DNA from: Paenibacillus algicola
GTDB taxonomy: Bacteria; Bacillota; Bacilli; Paenibacillales; Paenibacillaceae
Length of the DNA stretch: 64,000 nt
Assembly (NCBI RefSeq): GCF_005577435.1
Contig: NZ_CP040396.1
Location: forward strand, 3,841,001 to 3,905,000
Direction: 5' to 3'
Part shown: piece by piece, positions 1 to 12,100 of the stretch
How the letters are laid out: every line of letters starts with the position of its first letter
Position numbering within the stretch: the first letter of the stretch is position 1
The notes under the pieces: model-generated
The model's database searches: none
Told to the model about the DNA's origin: nothing
Seen by the model: only the letters and a program-made list of their open reading frames with translations
Program-made: the position numbers and the translations under genes

Positions 1-163
1 TTAGCTTTTCTTGTAGATAATTTGATAATTCTTCGCCATTATCTTGTAACCGTGAATCTAATACATCGAGGTACACACCAACTCCACTCCTCTGGAGTTG
101 GTATGCAATGGAATTTGCTAGTTCTGAATCTTCCTTCTTATGTGAAATAAATATTTTGGTCAT
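1..163 (-). CDS. TIR-domain protein, N-terminal part (cut by window edge)
   Basis: The ATG at 163 opens a 54-codon reading frame that runs off the window. The N-terminus MTKIFISHKKEDSELA is the classic start of a bacterial TIR or Toll-like domain (short beta strand, then ISHxxED, then an amphipathic helix). A Shine-Dalgarno GGAGGG lies about 6 nt upstream and overlaps the stop region of the preceding gene, so the two are probably translationally coupled. TIR domains in bacterial defence usually consume NAD+ or make cyclic ADP-ribose signals. The catalytic Glu region lies outside the window, so activity cannot be judged. It is the last visible gene of the element A cargo block. Confidence 0.75.
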   Translation of the reverse strand, partial: MTKIFISHKKEDSELANSIAYQLQRSGVGVYLDVLDSRLQDNGEELSNYLQEKL

Positions 164-174
164 ACCTTGCCCTC

Positions 175-1404
175 CTAAGCATTTAATGGTGACCGTTCCA
201 AAAGAACTGAAAGTTTATTGATTTGTTCCTCTGTTGAATCTCGTTCCCAAGCACCCGTAACATAAGTTTCTGCTCGTGTTTTAAAAACTGCATATTCTAC
301 CAGCATATCGATACCAAAATACGCCTCTTGTAGTGTCGCAAGAATCCAATACCTGTCGCCCCTTGATTCGAAATTGTTCTCAAGTAGTGACTTGCATATT
401 TCAATCACTTTATTTCGCACCCTCGATGCATTTACATAGTCAGCTATAGCTTCATTTTTATCGCTAATGTTTCCTCGTACATTCAAAAGGAATGCAAAAT
501 TAATGCCGTTATAATAATCATTTTTTATGTAAAACCCTTTTTCGTAATAGAATATAGCTTTATCTAGCCAAGATCGCACACCTGTTTCTTCCCATAGCCT
601 CTTGCAGACAGCTCCCAGAAGACCTAATGTTTCTGGATCAGTTGTACTTTCCGGATTTAATGTTTGTAACATCTCAAAAGCTTCATTTAATGCCGAGCGA
701 TTGTTGGGATGTTTGCTTTTATAAGTGGCTAATACGATTTTCTGTTTAATATACGTGCTATTCGGATCGATTGATAGCGCCGCATGAAAAAGCCCTTTTG
801 CAACAAGAAAATCATCCTTATTCATAGCCTTTTGTGCAGACTCTAAAATAGAGCTTAATGAATCTGTTACATCTGGCAAACTTACTACTTCAATTGTCGA
901 CTTTAAAATTGGAGGAGCTAATTCGTTTAGAAAAGTATAAACTGGGCTATCTACACTTGGATTGCTCAAGATGGTTTGGATTGCGTCCTGAAGTTCTCCT
1001 CGGAATCGCATAACCTCATCATGATCGATACCTTTACCAAGATGTTCATAAGGACGAATGACTGTATGATTTAAATCAAATGGATACTTGAGTTCTTTTT
1101 CTGCAATTGCAATTGTCGTATGTGGTCTTAGCGCATGCCTTATTCCAAGTTCATAGAATGCATTAGGATTATAAGTAGACAAGTCTGCTATTACTACGTC
1201 CGCGGAATAGAGGTAACGATACATCGGAGCATCTATGATTCCTGAGTGCTTTATATCATCAGCTCGTATACACTCAAGTCCCGCTTCGATTACCGCTGGC
1301 CTTACAATATTTCGATATGTTTTATCTAAGTCAAGCTCTCTACCAGTTGAGTAGTCAGTCTTAACACCATAACCCATTACGACAAAACAGACTTTCTTTG
1401 ACAT
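175..1404 (-). CDS. Deoxyribosyltransferase/TIR-like protein with TRAFs-binding-like helical repeats
   Basis: 409 aa. Residues 1-130 have the layout of the nucleoside deoxyribosyltransferase/TIR-like fold: CFVVMGYG strand, a conserved RxD (ADDIKHSG), ADVVIADLS, then NPNAFYELGIRHALRP. The Glu in FYELG sits where the nucleophile of this superfamily sits. Residues 180-400 are helical and TPR-like, ending in a segment resembling the TRAFs-binding domain (DUF4071) found next to such a head in animal MAP3K5/ASK proteins. It lies 12 nt upstream of a TIR gene and 68 nt downstream of hsdR on the same strand. I infer a nucleotide- or NAD-directed effector or sensor paired with the TIR protein. The fold call is fairly secure; the function is inference. 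Confidence 0.6.
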   Translation of the reverse strand: MSKKVCFVVMGYGVKTDYSTGRELDLDKTYRNIVRPAVIEAGLECIRADDIKHSGIIDAPMYRYLYSADVVIADLSTYNPNAFYELGIRHALRPHTTIAIAEKELKYPFDLNHTVIRPYEHLGKGIDHDEVMRFRGELQDAIQTILSNPSVDSPVYTFLNELAPPILKSTIEVVSLPDVTDSLSSILESAQKAMNKDDFLVAKGLFHAALSIDPNSTYIKQKIVLATYKSKHPNNRSALNEAFEMLQTLNPESTTDPETLGLLGAVCKRLWEETGVRSWLDKAIFYYEKGFYIKNDYYNGINFAFLLNVRGNISDKNEAIADYVNASRVRNKVIEICKSLLENNFESRGDRYWILATLQEAYFGIDMLVEYAVFKTRAETYVTGAWERDSTEEQINKLSVLLERSPLNA

Positions 1405-1472
1405 AGTACGTCCCCCTCAACTACAAAGACGTAGCTAAATAAGAATAACTTTAAGCTACGCCCTGGTGTCAG

Positions 1473-4400
1473 TTAATATTTAAATTCTTCTGTCTCTGCT
1501 TGAGCCATTAACTCCGCCTGTTGAAGCACCAAATCAATTGCCATTTTCTCAAGATCAGGCGGGTACCCGTATTTCTTCAAGAGTCTCTTGACCGTAATCC
1601 GCATCTGGGCCCGTACATTCTCCCGCAGAGTCCAGTCCACCTTGATATTGTTCTTGATAGCCTGGGTCAACTCATGAGCGATCTGCTTAAGAACAAGATC
1701 TCCCATTAGCTCTTTGGCAGCCTCATTGGAAGCCAACGCGTCATAAAATGCTACTTCCTCCTTGATGAGGCCGAGGTCTTCACCACGCTTGACGGCAGCG
1801 TTCATTTCCTTGGCCATCTGGATGAGCTCTTCGATTACCTGCGTTGTCTCAATAGTCCGATTATTGTACTTACGAATAGCTTCTTCAAGCATTTCAGAGA
1901 ACTTCTTTGATTGTACAATGCTGGTGCGAGATACGGCCTTTACCTTGCCTTGAAGAAGCCTTCTTAGCAATTCGACAGCGAGGTTCTTCTGCTTCAATCC
2001 TCGAACATGCTCAAGGAATTCATTCGACAAAATCGCGATGTTCGGCTTCTGCAAGCCAACTGCTTCGAGGATATCGACGACCTCATCGGACATAACCGAT
2101 TTAGAAATCAACTGGTTCAATTCCGCATCCAGTTCATTCGTCGTTTTCTTCTTGTTCTCAGTCGTGATGATTTTGACGATGCCTGATTTCACAGCCTTGT
2201 AAAAGCTGATTTCCAGATTGACCGACTCAGCAGCTTCCGTCGTGGCGCAGAGTGCGTAAGCTTTCGCCAGCTCCGTCGTCCAATTGACGAAATTGCGTTT
2301 GCCTTGATCACCAAGCCCCAGCACGTAATCCACCGTCTCGGCGATGGCTTTCATTCGCTCGGAAGCTTTCTCCGATGCGAATTTCGAGAAGTCGTGACCA
2401 TGCAACTGTTCGCGGATGAGCTGAATTCGCTCCAACATGAAGTCAATAGCTTGATCCGTGTCGATTCCCGCGGTCTTGCGATCATTTTCCGTGTATTGCT
2501 GGAGTGCCGACTTCAACATATCTGCAATACCGATGTAGTCTACGATGAGTCCGCCTGGCTTGTCACGGAATACACGATTGACTCGGGCAATAGCCTGCAT
2601 GAGGTTATGGCTTTCATCGGTTTATCAATGTACATGGTGTTCATGCTTGGAACGTCAAATCCAGTCAGCCACATATCACGCACGATGACGATCTCCAACG
2701 GATCGTTCAAATCCTTCATCCGTTTGGCCAAATGCTCCCGACGACGCTTATTCCCTATATAAGGTTGCCACTCCGCAGGATCACTTGAGCTTCCAGTCAT
2801 GACGATTTTGATTTTGCCTTCATTGTCGTCATCACTGTGCCAGTCCGGGCGAAGAGCAATAATCTCCTTGTACAGATCGATGGCAATCCGCCGCGACATG
2901 ACAACGATCATCGCTTTACCGAACGTAGCCCCTTTGCGCTGCTCGTAGTGCTCAACCATATCTTTTGCGACCTGTTTAATCCGTTTCGCCGAACCGGCAA
3001 GAGCCTCAAGCCGCGCCCATCTAGACTTCAACTTCTCTTGCTGGGTGTGCTCCTGATACTCGGTAATCTCCTCGTACTCCTCATCGATAACCGGACGCTC
3101 TGTATCCGATAGCTCCAACCGCGCGATACGGCTCTCATAGTAAATCTTGACGGTCGTGCCATCTTCCACTGCCCGAGTCATGTCATAGATGTCGATATAA
3201 TCACCGAAAACAGCCGGGGTGTTCTTATCCGTCAACTCAACCGGCGTTCCGGTATATCCAATGTAGGAAGCGTTCGGTAATGCATCACGCATATATTTCG
3301 CATAGCCGTACTTGATGTTAGCTTCCTCATCCGATGTGACCATTTCTGCTTGAAAGCCGTATTGACTGCGATGCGCTTCGTCCGCCATTACGATGACATT
3401 CCGACGATCCGTGAGTACAGGATATTTGGCTTCGCCTTCTTCAGGCGTAAACTTATGGACCGTTGTGAAAATAATTCCGCCCGACTCCACCGATAGCAAC
3501 TGTTTCAAGTGAGTGCGGTCTTCGGCGTGCTGCGGGGTTTGACGGAGCAAATCTTTCGACTTGCTGAACGTAGCATACAACTGATCGTCGAGATCGTTAC
3601 GGTCTGTCACAACGACAATCGTCGGGTTATCGAGTGTCAGAACCAGTTTGCCAGCGTAAAAGACCATTGACAGGCTTTTGCCCGAACCTTGTGTATGCCA
3701 AATGACACCGATCTTGCGGTCGCCATCTTCTAGTGTCGCTCTTTCCGTAGCAGCAATCGCCTTATTTGTAGCGTGGAATTGATGGTAACCGGCCATTATT
3801 TTGAATAGACGTTCACCGTCCGTCTGAAACAACACAAAATGCTTGATGATGTCCAGCAGACGACTTTTTTCGAACATCCCCTTAATTAGTACTTCTAGCT
3901 GAGGCAGAGCGGAGGAGGCTACATCCCCACCATCAATGGTACGCCACATCATGAACCGTTCTTCGTCAGCCGTTAACGTGCCTACTCTAGCATTGACCCC
4001 GTCACTGATGACCATGAAGGAGTTGTACGTGAATAGGGACGAGATCGCCTTTTTATAGGTCTGCACCTGATTGTACGCATCACTGATTCCCACCTCTTCA
4101 TTAGAGGCGCTCTTCAGCTCCAGAACCGCGATCGGAAGGCCGTTGACGAACACCACAACATCTGGGCGCTTATCGACTTGGTTCTCAATGACCGTAAACT
4201 GATTCACAACAAGAAAATCGTTATTGTCGACGCGGTCTGGATGCGTATCGAACAACCAAACTTTATCGGTCGGATAATCACCATTAGCAGTCCGATACTG
4301 AACATCAATGCCGTCCGTGATCATTTTCTGGAACGCTTTGTTGTTAATCATTAAGCTCGGGCTGCGAGGCACTTCAATGATACGAATCGCTTCCTCGATG

Positions 4401-4609
4401 GCTTCGCGCGGAAGATGTTTGTTGATGCGAATCAGCGCTTCACGTAAGCGTTCTTTGAGAATGACGTCGTTATAGAATTGCCTTTCCGGATATTCACCTT
4501 CAGGCGAGATCTCAGGTCCGTAGGCTTTGTTGTAGTTCAGTTCCTCGAACCATTCTAGAGCGGCTTCTTCCAGATCGCTCTCGGCGTAGGATGTGGTGTA
4601 CAGGGCCAT
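1473..4609 (-). pseudogene. hsdR: Type I restriction enzyme R subunit, broken by one frameshift
   Basis: Two overlapping reading frames together make one type I R subunit. The upstream part (4609 to 2540) has the N-terminal nuclease signature ([10 protein letters not shown] followed by AVLELKS), Walker A TQGSGKS and the helicase box DEAHRSQYG. It goes off-frame just after YIDKPMK. The downstream part (2600 to 1473) resumes at [17 protein letters not shown], helicase motif VI. The family expects [13 protein letters not shown] at the junction; the DNA reads GCCATAACC where GGCCATAACC would restore it, so one G is missing near 2611. The start ATG at 4609 has an upstream GGAGG and follows hsdS by 17 nt. 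Without HsdR the system could at most methylate. A sequencing error cannot be excluded. Confidence 0.85.
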
Positions 4610-4626
4610 GGGTGCACCTCCCTCGG

Positions 4627-5964
4627 TTAGGTTGTGGAATATTGCATTTTTCTTTCGGCTGCCATTGGCAGGTCGAAGTTCTGAACTAGTGGGTATTCGC
4701 GTTCAAATGACACTCGAATTTCACCGGTCATAAGTTTTGGCAAAAGAGAATCCCGAATATCTTCCAACTCAAATGACTCAGTTGTTAGCTGAATCATTTT
4801 ATCAACTATAGGGTGAAGCACCGCAGTAGCGAATTGATAGACGTTTTGATCTGGAATGAGTACTTTAGATTCCTTAAGATCACTCCTCTTTATATGACCC
4901 ATTGTTGTTGCTTTATCGCTCGCAATACGTCTGAATTTTTCAATATAGTTTTTTGTCCAAAAATAATAAAACCATTTATCAAATTCCTTGGAAGTAACTT
5001 TGAACAAGTGTTGGTTTAATCCGCCGATGCCACCACACCATAATTTGATTTCCAATGTTCCAGACCATGAAAATAAAACATCACCATTATTGACTATATA
5101 TTTAGCATCAATAGTGGGACTAGCCTTATCACTATCTGAAGATGTTTTTCCCTGATTCAGTTCTTTTATCTTTATTACGGGGATAGAAGCAGACCCTTCT
5201 GGTCTGAATTTTTGCATTGCTAATCCATTTAATAAGGTAGCTATGTCATCTAGAGAACGTATCTTCCATCCCTTCGGAATCAACCCCAACTCACTTTCCT
5301 CAAACTCACCGCCGCTGGACTTATAAGGTTCACCGTTTTCATTAGGGAACTCAAAGTCCACAAACCAGCGTTTGAAAAGGGCTTGGGCCATTTCTTCAAG
5401 ACGTTTGTTAATAGCAATATTAAGTTCTAACTTTTCATCTAGCACCTTTAAAGAATTTCCAATATTTTCTTGCTTAGCAATACTTGGTACTAGATATTTG
5501 AAGGCTTTAATATCGTTTTGAGTAATACTAGCTTGGTTTGCACTTCCCTGAGCAGTACCTATTATATAATCTTTGAAGAAAACAGATTTAAGAAGATAAT
5601 ATAGATACTGTCGATTAGTCCCTTTCTTTGCCCTTACCCTAACCGCGTTTTGGTTTAATAGAGAATGACTTAATTCAGCTGGCACTTTTATTACTTTTCC
5701 TACAACGGAAGCAGGATTGTTTGGCCATGATCCGACTGTCGTTATTACAATGTCATTACTCAATAATTCATATCTTGAGTACTGACCAGCCTTCGAAGCA
5801 TCAATACAAATGCAGCTATTCACATCAATTGAGTCCCATGTCAGGTTTGAAACCTTTACAACTTTCACTCCAGCATTCTGGAAATCGGCAGACTTGAAAG
5901 CAAAACCCTTTTGGAATTCAGCGATTTCATCAAGGGTAACTTCTTCTTTAACATCAAAAATCAA
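4627..5964 (-). CDS. hsdS: Type I restriction specificity subunit
   Basis: Selects the DNA target for HsdM and HsdR. Two target-recognition domains are visible: the first begins at [15 protein letters not shown], the second at [17 protein letters not shown]. They are separated and followed by the helical conserved regions ([16 protein letters not shown] in the middle, [18 protein letters not shown] at the end), giving the usual half-repeat layout. The longest frame reaches 6096, but its first 33 codons lie over the hsdM 3' end. I place the start at TTG 5964, seven bases after a perfect GGAGGG; ATG 5997 is the alternative. Either way the start overlaps the hsdM 3' end. The frame is intact although both partner subunits are broken. 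Confidence 0.82.
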   Translation of the reverse strand: MIFDVKEEVTLDEIAEFQKGFAFKSADFQNAGVKVVKVSNLTWDSIDVNSCICIDASKAGQYSRYELLSNDIVITTVGSWPNNPASVVGKVIKVPAELSHSLLNQNAVRVRAKKGTNRQYLYYLLKSVFFKDYIIGTAQGSANQASITQNDIKAFKYLVPSIAKQENIGNSLKVLDEKLELNIAINKRLEEMAQALFKRWFVDFEFPNENGEPYKSSGGEFEESELGLIPKGWKIRSLDDIATLLNGLAMQKFRPEGSASIPVIKIKELNQGKTSSDSDKASPTIDAKYIVNNGDVLFSWSGTLEIKLWCGGIGGLNQHLFKVTSKEFDKWFYYFWTKNYIEKFRRIASDKATTMGHIKRSDLKESKVLIPDQNVYQFATAVLHPIVDKMIQLTTESFELEDIRDSLLPKLMTGEIRVSFEREYPLVQNFDLPMAAERKMQYSTT

Positions 5965-7475
5965 ATCCGATCCCTCCAAGCCGCTTACGAATCTCATCTT
6001 CCAAATGTCGCGATTTAGCGAACTGCTCAGCCAGCTCTGATGTAAGTCTAACCATCTTATCCTCAAATGGCTCGCTATCTTCTTCGACATCCTCAATACC
6101 TACATACCGTCCAGGTGTCAAAATATATTCATGCTCTTGCACTTCACAAGTTTCGCAGCTTTGCAGAAACCTTTAACATCCTCATATACCCCGGCTTCGG
6201 CCTGACCGCGCCAAGCGTGGTATGTATTCGCAATCTTCTTGATATCTTCCGTAGTCAGCTCACGATGCGTACGATCGACCATTTGTCCCATTTTACGGGC
6301 ATCGATAAACAGAATTTCACCGCGACGATCACGGAGCCCTCTTGGAGCCTTGTTCTTCGCCATGAACCAAAGACAGACAGGGATCTGCGTCGAATAGAAT
6401 AACTGCCCAGGAAGTGTAACGATACAATCCACTAAATCCGCATTTACCAGCTTGCTCCGAATGTCCAATTCAGCCACTGTACTCGTGGACATTGAGCCAT
6501 TTGCCAAAATGAAACCGGCTACACCGCTTGGAGCCAGCTTGTTCACCATGTGCTGAATCCAAGCATAGTTGGCATTGCCTGCTGGTGGAATTCCATAAGT
6601 CCAACGGGCGTCTTCTGTTAACCGATCGCCGCCCCAATCACTAATGTTGAACGGAGGATTGGCCAGTATGAAATCGGCCTTAAGATTCTTGTGAAGATCG
6701 TTATGAAATGTATCCGCATGATGTTCACCCAAGTTACTGTCGAGACCACGGATCGCCAAGTTCATTTTGCACAGCTTCCAAGTCGTCGGGTTTGATTCTT
6801 GGCCATACACAGCGATATCTCCGAGCTTACCTTGATGCTCTTCAACGAACTTCTCGCTCTGAACGAACATGCCGCCAGATCCGCAGCAAGGGTCATAAAC
6901 ACGACCCTTAAATGGCTCAATTATCTCAACGAGCAAGCGGACAACGCTGTTCGGCGTATAGAATTCGCCGCCGTTTTTGCCCTCCGCACTAGCAAACTTG
7001 CTAAGGAAGTATTCATACACACGTCCGAGTATATCCTTGGAACGGCTGTCTTCATCGCCAACCTTGAACGAGAACAAGTCAATAACTTCACCAAGGCGCG
7101 TTTTATCTAGGGCAGGTCTAGCATAATCCTTCGGCAAGACACCTTTAAGCGAGGGGTTTTCCTTCTCGATTTCAATCATCGCTTGGTCAATGATTTGGCC
7201 AATTTCCGGTTTCTTCGCATTGTTCTTAATGTAGCTCCAACGAGCATCCTTAGGCACCCAGAAGATATTCGCGGCAACATATTCGTCCCGATCCTCGGGA
7301 TCCGCATAGGTTCATTCTTCAGTTCTTCATATTTCTCTTCAAAAGCATCCGACACATATTTAAGGAATAGCAGGCCTAATACGACGTGCTTATACTCCGC
7401 AGCATCCATGCTGCCGCGCAGCTTGTCGGCCATGCTCCATAATTTTTCTTCAAAACCCAAGTTCGCTGTTACCAT
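5954..7475 (-). pseudogene. hsdM: Type I DNA adenine methyltransferase subunit, broken by two frameshifts
   Basis: Three frames join into one HsdM. The N-terminal helical part starts at ATG 7475 (GAGGAG seven bases upstream; [20 protein letters not shown]). The catalytic core lies in 7257-6118 ([10 protein letters not shown] as SAM motif [13 protein letters not shown] as motif IV NPPF). The C-terminal tail is in frame down to 5954 ([20 protein letters not shown]). The family text runs continuously if one base is restored near 7310 ([21 protein letters not shown] appears in the other frame) and another near 6143. Both lesions are single-base. With hsdR also hit, the locus is either decaying or carries assembly indels. 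hsdM overlaps the 3' end of the upstream gene, which fits one operon. Confidence 0.85.
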
Positions 7476-9078
7476 TAGCAAGCTCCTCTTTAAATATTCT
7501 TTGATAAACTTCTTGTTTCGCTTGTTCCCATCTTACGTGGGCTTCCAGAATAACAGCTTTGTATCGTTTCTTTTCGTCCAAATAATGGGCAACCAATTGA
7601 TGCTGCTTCTCTTCTGGTAGTGTAGGAATTTCGATTTCTCCAACATCTGAAGGATTCAAGTTCATGACCGTTGTTCCCCGCTGGAAGCTTTGAATAAACG
7701 CCATCCCTGTCGGACTCTCTAAAAAAAGCCTTACAAATTGAGCCAATAAATTCGACTTAAACCGAAGTACGATAATGTTGGCGGAGGCAATCACCATTTC
7801 TTCGCTGTCGGGGAAGATCGCGAGTTTAATCACGGTTCCTCTGCATGTCATGACCAGATCACCGGGAAGCACTTCATAACGCTTCACCTTACGCTCTTCT
7901 TCGTCGATAGTCTCAAGCCCTTCTAACTTAACCTCGCCATCATCCATATTGGAAATATTCAGCACTCTGATCTTACCTGTCTTCAATTCTTGCTTCGAGA
8001 TTGCTTTACCGCGGAATATATCCGCCATGTTGCGAAGCTTTTCCTTCGGCATGGCTGCCTCCTGGAACGAGCGCAACTTCTCCTGATCTTCGTCGAGCAG
8101 TAGATCGATCCTCCAATTGTCCCATAACTGGAACTGATCCGGATGAATCATCACTTCCCGGTCAATCTCCAGATTGTGCTTCCGTATAATTAATCTTCCT
8201 ATCCGAACCTCTCGTGGACTTTCCTTACCGAATTCCACCTGATATGTCCTAACCGAGGTAAAAGGCCTGAACAAGCCATCCGGAAGCGTATAAATTGATT
8301 GAACTGGTGCTTCGATGTTCATCTCTTGTCTCCAGCTTGCGATTGCTCCCCCTTGGAACATCATGCGTGGCGGGAAAGTCACGCTTAGTCTGCCTCTCTC
8401 CTGCAGTACAGGCAGCAGGAAACTGACGGCTGCCCCCTCCGATTCTCGAATCGAGATTTCATCTTCATCCTGAAGCTTTAGTCCAAAGGTTGGAATGGAC
8501 AGAATCGCGTCGAATCTCTCTTCCATTTGCAACGGCTGGTAGATGCTCCCTTGAATTACGGTAATCCGAGGATTCAATTCAAAGTATATTTTCAGTAAAC
8601 GGCAGAGCATATAGTTTTCCGACAGAAACGTGATGTGAAGATCACCCATGTAGCATTTCGTCTCGTATAGACCTTGTAGAAACTTCTCCGTCTCTGTTAT
8701 GAGAATGGAGCTAAACTGGCTTTGGTCGCACATTTCGATAAAGCGTTCCATGATTCCGGGATGCGCCATAAGCGTCCCGGTTATTCGATCCTGCTGCAGC
8801 GTGCGTAATGCATACTCCAGCAGGTCCAGTTCTTTGCCCGCATGGTACAGCCGGCGGAATAGATCCCGATCCCCAGGGAAATGCCCCAGCTCCCGTTCAC
8901 CGACTTGCTCTTTCATCCATTGGAGTAGCTCCTCTGCGCTCGCCTCCTGTTCCCATTCGATAGTTTTATGCCGCTCAATCGACTGGCGGGTGCAATTCAC
9001 TCGAATCGCCTCCCGCAAAAGCTGATCCCTTGAATGAATCTCATGAAGCAAGCATAAATTCCAAAACGATTCAATCAC
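7450..9078 (-). CDS. Degenerate N6-methyltransferase fused to an HsdS-like specificity domain
   Basis: 542 aa. Residues about 90-330 follow the HsdM layout, including the late region [16 protein letters not shown] and [16 protein letters not shown], but the catalytic parts are ruined. Motif IV reads SIPTF instead of NPPF, and no DPxCGSG SAM loop is present. Residues about 345-530 form an HsdS-type recognition domain ([54 protein letters not shown] and a closing helix). It therefore looks like a non-methylating DNA-recognition protein. It sits 45 nt behind the RecQ-like helicase and overlaps the hsdM start, so it is co-transcribed with both. I infer it guides the helicase to specific or unmethylated sites; it could alternatively modulate the type I enzyme. 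Confidence 0.65.
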   Translation of the reverse strand: MIESFWNLCLLHEIHSRDQLLREAIRVNCTRQSIERHKTIEWEQEASAEELLQWMKEQVGERELGHFPGDRDLFRRLYHAGKELDLLEYALRTLQQDRITGTLMAHPGIMERFIEMCDQSQFSSILITETEKFLQGLYETKCYMGDLHITFLSENYMLCRLLKIYFELNPRITVIQGSIYQPLQMEERFDAILSIPTFGLKLQDEDEISIRESEGAAVSFLLPVLQERGRLSVTFPPRMMFQGGAIASWRQEMNIEAPVQSIYTLPDGLFRPFTSVRTYQVEFGKESPREVRIGRLIIRKHNLEIDREVMIHPDQFQLWDNWRIDLLLDEDQEKLRSFQEAAMPKEKLRNMADIFRGKAISKQELKTGKIRVLNISNMDDGEVKLEGLETIDEEERKVKRYEVLPGDLVMTCRGTVIKLAIFPDSEEMVIASANIIVLRFKSNLLAQFVRLFLESPTGMAFIQSFQRGTTVMNLNPSDVGEIEIPTLPEEKQHQLVAHYLDEKKRYKAVILEAHVRWEQAKQEVYQRIFKEELANGNSELGF

Positions 9079-9123
9079 TCAATCACCTTCTTTCTTGCAT
9101 GACATATTCAATGAAAGATAAGT

Positions 9124-12100
9124 TTAGGACCTAGAATTTCCGGTTTTGGCCAAAACCTCATCCGGAATAATTCCTAAAAAATAATTTTCAATGTATTCCC
9201 AGAATCGATCGTTGTCCACTTCATTTTCGAACAAGTGGGTTAACATCGCCACAGATAGGTAATGCCTTTCTTTTACATTCTCCAAAATATAGTTTATATA
9301 TCTCGCTGGGTTTTGTATGCTGCGTTCGATTTGCATACGGGAGTTGATACGAAGGAATATTTCGGGATTATCCCCGCCATTCACGCGATAGATCAAATTG
9401 CCCAGAGCTTCTAGTATACCAAGAAGAATAAATGTTTTCTCTACTTTCTCGGGGCTTACCTTCGGCAAGAACATTGTAACGTGACTTGGTTCGGTATTGA
9501 TTTGCTGTCCTTGGTTGAGGATTTGTCTCCATTCAATCTTGATCCAATCCAGAAATCCCGCATACCCACTGTTCTGGATGGAGTATTTCTCCTTCGATTC
9601 GCTATACTTCATAAATCGCTGATAGAAGTTGGAATGTTTCTGCATAATCCGATCATAATGGTCCGCACTATGAATCAGAATTGAGGCCAGATTTTCACAA
9701 AAATATTTATCGCCCTTTATTTTCTTCTTCAACTCTGCCGCAAATTCTGATATGGAGAAGTAGCTTCGTTCCTTGGCGTATGCGCCGAATATATCCGCGA
9801 TTAGCTCTAATTGATGGTTCAGCTCATTCGTGAACTGATCACGGTGTACTGATTTAAGCACAAGTTGCAGCTGTAAGACGGGCAGAAGATTAACTAAAAA
9901 AGGCAGTCCTAGATCCTCATCTTTCGAATGAAATTTATATTTGAATTGAGGAAATGATAAGCTCTGAAACCGCGATTCCCACAAATTCTTCATATCACAG
10001 GTGTAGATATTGCCATACACCGTCTTATGTCCTTCTGCAACCTTTTTAAAGTATCTACCGTATCGCTCCAGAATTTGCTGCTCTTGATCTTTCTGTATCA
10101 TAAAGTACTCTTTTGCAAATACACTTCTCGGACGAGCGATAATAGGCGAGTACCCCATTTTGGCTTTAAAATCCTTCTCGATAATCAATAAAGCTGTCTT
10201 CAGCTTATTATCGACTTCATCACTAGCCTCGGCGCCTTGCTGGAATATATATCGAAATTCCTCCGCATTGACAAGAAGATGACGCACATTGCTGCTGTGC
10301 TTATTTTCGTTAATAAGTTGAACAACTTTTGCCATCACTTGAACTAGTTGCTGCTTACGAATTGTCGAGATTCCATGCAGTCGATTAACATGAACGAAGT
10401 CCTTGGGCAAGAAATCAAAATAAGCGTATCCCCGCTCCAGTGCCCTTGCAGCACGTCCAATCTCCTGAACATAGTCACATACATTCCCAGTTGGGGCGAA
10501 GTGATACACATTCACAATGTCGGGTAGATCGATACCCATTCCGAACGCTTTGGTTGCAAGCATGACTAGCGATTCACCCTCCTTGAACCGTTTGTAGTTT
10601 CCGTTTTTGAGATCTTTAGAGAGAGGACCGTAATAAGACGTAAGATGTTGACGCAATCGCTCGCTCGCAAAGATCTTGCTGAATTCATGAAACTGATTAA
10701 TTAATCCGACTGTGGGGAAATAGACAAGCGTTTTTTCGTCTTTGGCCAGGTATTGTTCTAACCTGAATACAAGCACCTTGAATTTATCCTCCAGATATTC
10801 CTTAAACCTTTCCTTCGACTGGCTGGATTTCTTAATGCGAACCTCCAGATCATCCCGCTTCACATATCCAAAGTAGCTAATGGGATTAATGAGATTTAGG
10901 CTGTCTCTTGTTTCCGCGTACATATCCTCTACTCCGCCATAAATTGCAGTTGCAGTAAAGGTAGCAATGGGGAACTGCATTTCCTTCTTGCGTAGGCGTT
11001 GGAGGTAACTCCCCAAATACCAGTAGTCCGAGCGAAATGCTTTCCCCCATGTTGTGACGATATGTGCCTCGTCGATCACGAACAGACCTATCTCTCGGTC
11101 TCCGATTAATTGCGCAATATCGGAGCGACTAAGTAGCGTCTCTGGCGAAATATAGAGAATGGAAATTTCTCTTGTCCGAATCCGTTCAATGATGCCCATC
11201 TTCTCAACCGGCGTAATTTCAGAATTAATCGTTGCGGACATGTGCACATTGCGATCCATCAGGCCTTGTACCTGATCCGTCATCAAACCGATTAACGGAG
11301 AGATAACGATGGTCATTAGTCCATATTTTTCAGCAAGGTAAATAGCGGGTACTTGAAACATAACCGATTTGCCTGCACCGGTTGGAGAGGTCACGAAGAT
11401 GTCGCGATAGCTCTCTCCCTGATGCGCTAATGTAGCCTGCTGCACGATGCTGTCAATGACCTGACTTTGAGGAATAAAGACCGTTTCCTTCTTAAATTCA
11501 GGATCATGAATATCTTTGTACATTCGTAAGTCGCGGAAACTCGTATAATTCCAGTACTTCTCGAGTACGCGCAAATATTCTGTCTCATATAGCTGAGGTA
11601 CAAGTGATGTCGTCTTGGTAGTAAGTACAAACGTAATATGAGGAAGTAGGCTTTGTAGAAGCTGAATTCGCGCGCGATAACGATGAATTGATACACTTAG
11701 ATCTCCCGTGTAAGAGATCCGAACTTCTTGTTGCTCGGTTGCTGTATTCGATAACACTCGTGCTATTAGTCCAACCAGTACATCTTCTTCTTCTACAAGC
11801 TCAAGTTCTGCTGTGTCGTCATTTGCCAACTTGCGCTCTGGAAGATCGAGGTCGGGAATTGAATAGTAATCAATCGCCGGTTCGGAATCAGCGTATACAA
11901 TAAACCAGTTATTATCGATTTTCTTTAACGTTCCATAATATTTCTGAAAGATTTCAAAGTCCGGATCCTGCTCAGGCTCTTCTGTGGAATTCTCATCCTC
12001 GAAATAAGTGATAAACAACCTCTCCGCGGCAGGGATACTATATAAACAAGGAAAGGTGCGGTGATAAACATTGTTTTCATAGATCATGATGTTGAAGTAA

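Noticed and set aside
6118..6402. Plus-strand frames opposite hsdM and hsdS
   Set aside because: Shadows of the real minus-strand genes, which carry clear type I motifs.
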